From Cacajao melanocephalus (Eukaryota; Chordata; Mammalia; Primates; Pitheciidae), in NCBI GenBank assembly GCA_963573385.1, contig CAUYLG010066111.1, forward strand, positions 1 through 64,000: a DNA stretch of 64,000 nt, written 5' to 3'. A model generated the notes under the pieces. That model did not search any database and had not been told where the DNA came from. It saw only the letters and a list, made by a program, of their open reading frames with translations. Numbering within the stretch: the first letter of the stretch is position 1; every line of letters starts with the position of its first letter. The position numbers were made by a program, and so were the translations under genes. Shown one piece after another: positions 63,916 to 64,000 of this stretch.

Positions 63916-64000
63916 GGAAAAGAATATGGTGATAAACTTATGCTCTGGATTCAAATCCTGACAGAGCCACTTCATGGCTTTGTGACTGAGGATGAGTTAC
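63916..64000 (+). repeat. MIR SINE, cut by the window end
   Basis: 'ttatgctctggattcaaatcctgacagagccacttcatggctttgtgac' is the MIR 5' half. Confidence 0.8.

Overview
The window is primate, most probably human, genomic DNA. It is dense with Alu, L1, L2, MIR, MaLR LTR and hAT copies. It contains no operons, no CpG island and no long open frame that is not explained by repeats or chance. The one coding feature is a 141-bp exon on the minus strand at 18310-18450. It reads in frame for 47 residues, has good splice sites at both ends, and encodes the end of a cadherin extracellular repeat. From memory I recognise it as T-cadherin (CDH13), end of repeat EC2. CDH13 is a giant gene on human 16q23.3, so the window would be the reverse complement of the usual chromosome orientation. 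Everything from 18451 to 64000 is then the intron upstream of this exon, and 1 to 18309 is the intron downstream. I found no second exon.

Layout: 1-5.2 kb has an MLT1 end, L2 fragments, one Alu, and an AT-rich minisatellite split by a truncated L1. 5.2-11.5 kb is mostly decayed L1M, with an Alu and a younger L1 that appears to carry a 3' transduced flank. 11.5-16.6 kb is unique intron with a MER30-like hAT piece, two Alus and MIR/L2. 16.6-18.3 kb has an MST LTR split by an L1 tail and a (CA)n tract close to the exon donor. 18.45-29 kb is mostly unique sequence with old LINE, Alu and L2 pieces. 29-32 kb has a MER5-like element, an L2 split by an ERV1 LTR of LTR7 type, and an MLT1 LTR with a 230-bp purine tract. 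32-34.6 kb is the largest repeat-poor stretch. 34.6-42.1 kb has MST and MLT1 LTRs, Alus and L2. 42-64 kb alternates MIR, L2, L1M and Alu with unique stretches and ends in a complete MER1-type hAT element.

No genes act together here. The plausible functional content is the exon with its splice signals, possible intronic regulatory sequence (best candidate 33360-33700), and the sense-oriented LTR. I found no sign of a new biological system. The interesting signals are insertion histories (L1 transduction, reused Alu target, nested LTRs), local duplications, and a pair of similar 72-bp segments that I cannot assign to a family. Repeat family names come from recognition, not from a database search.
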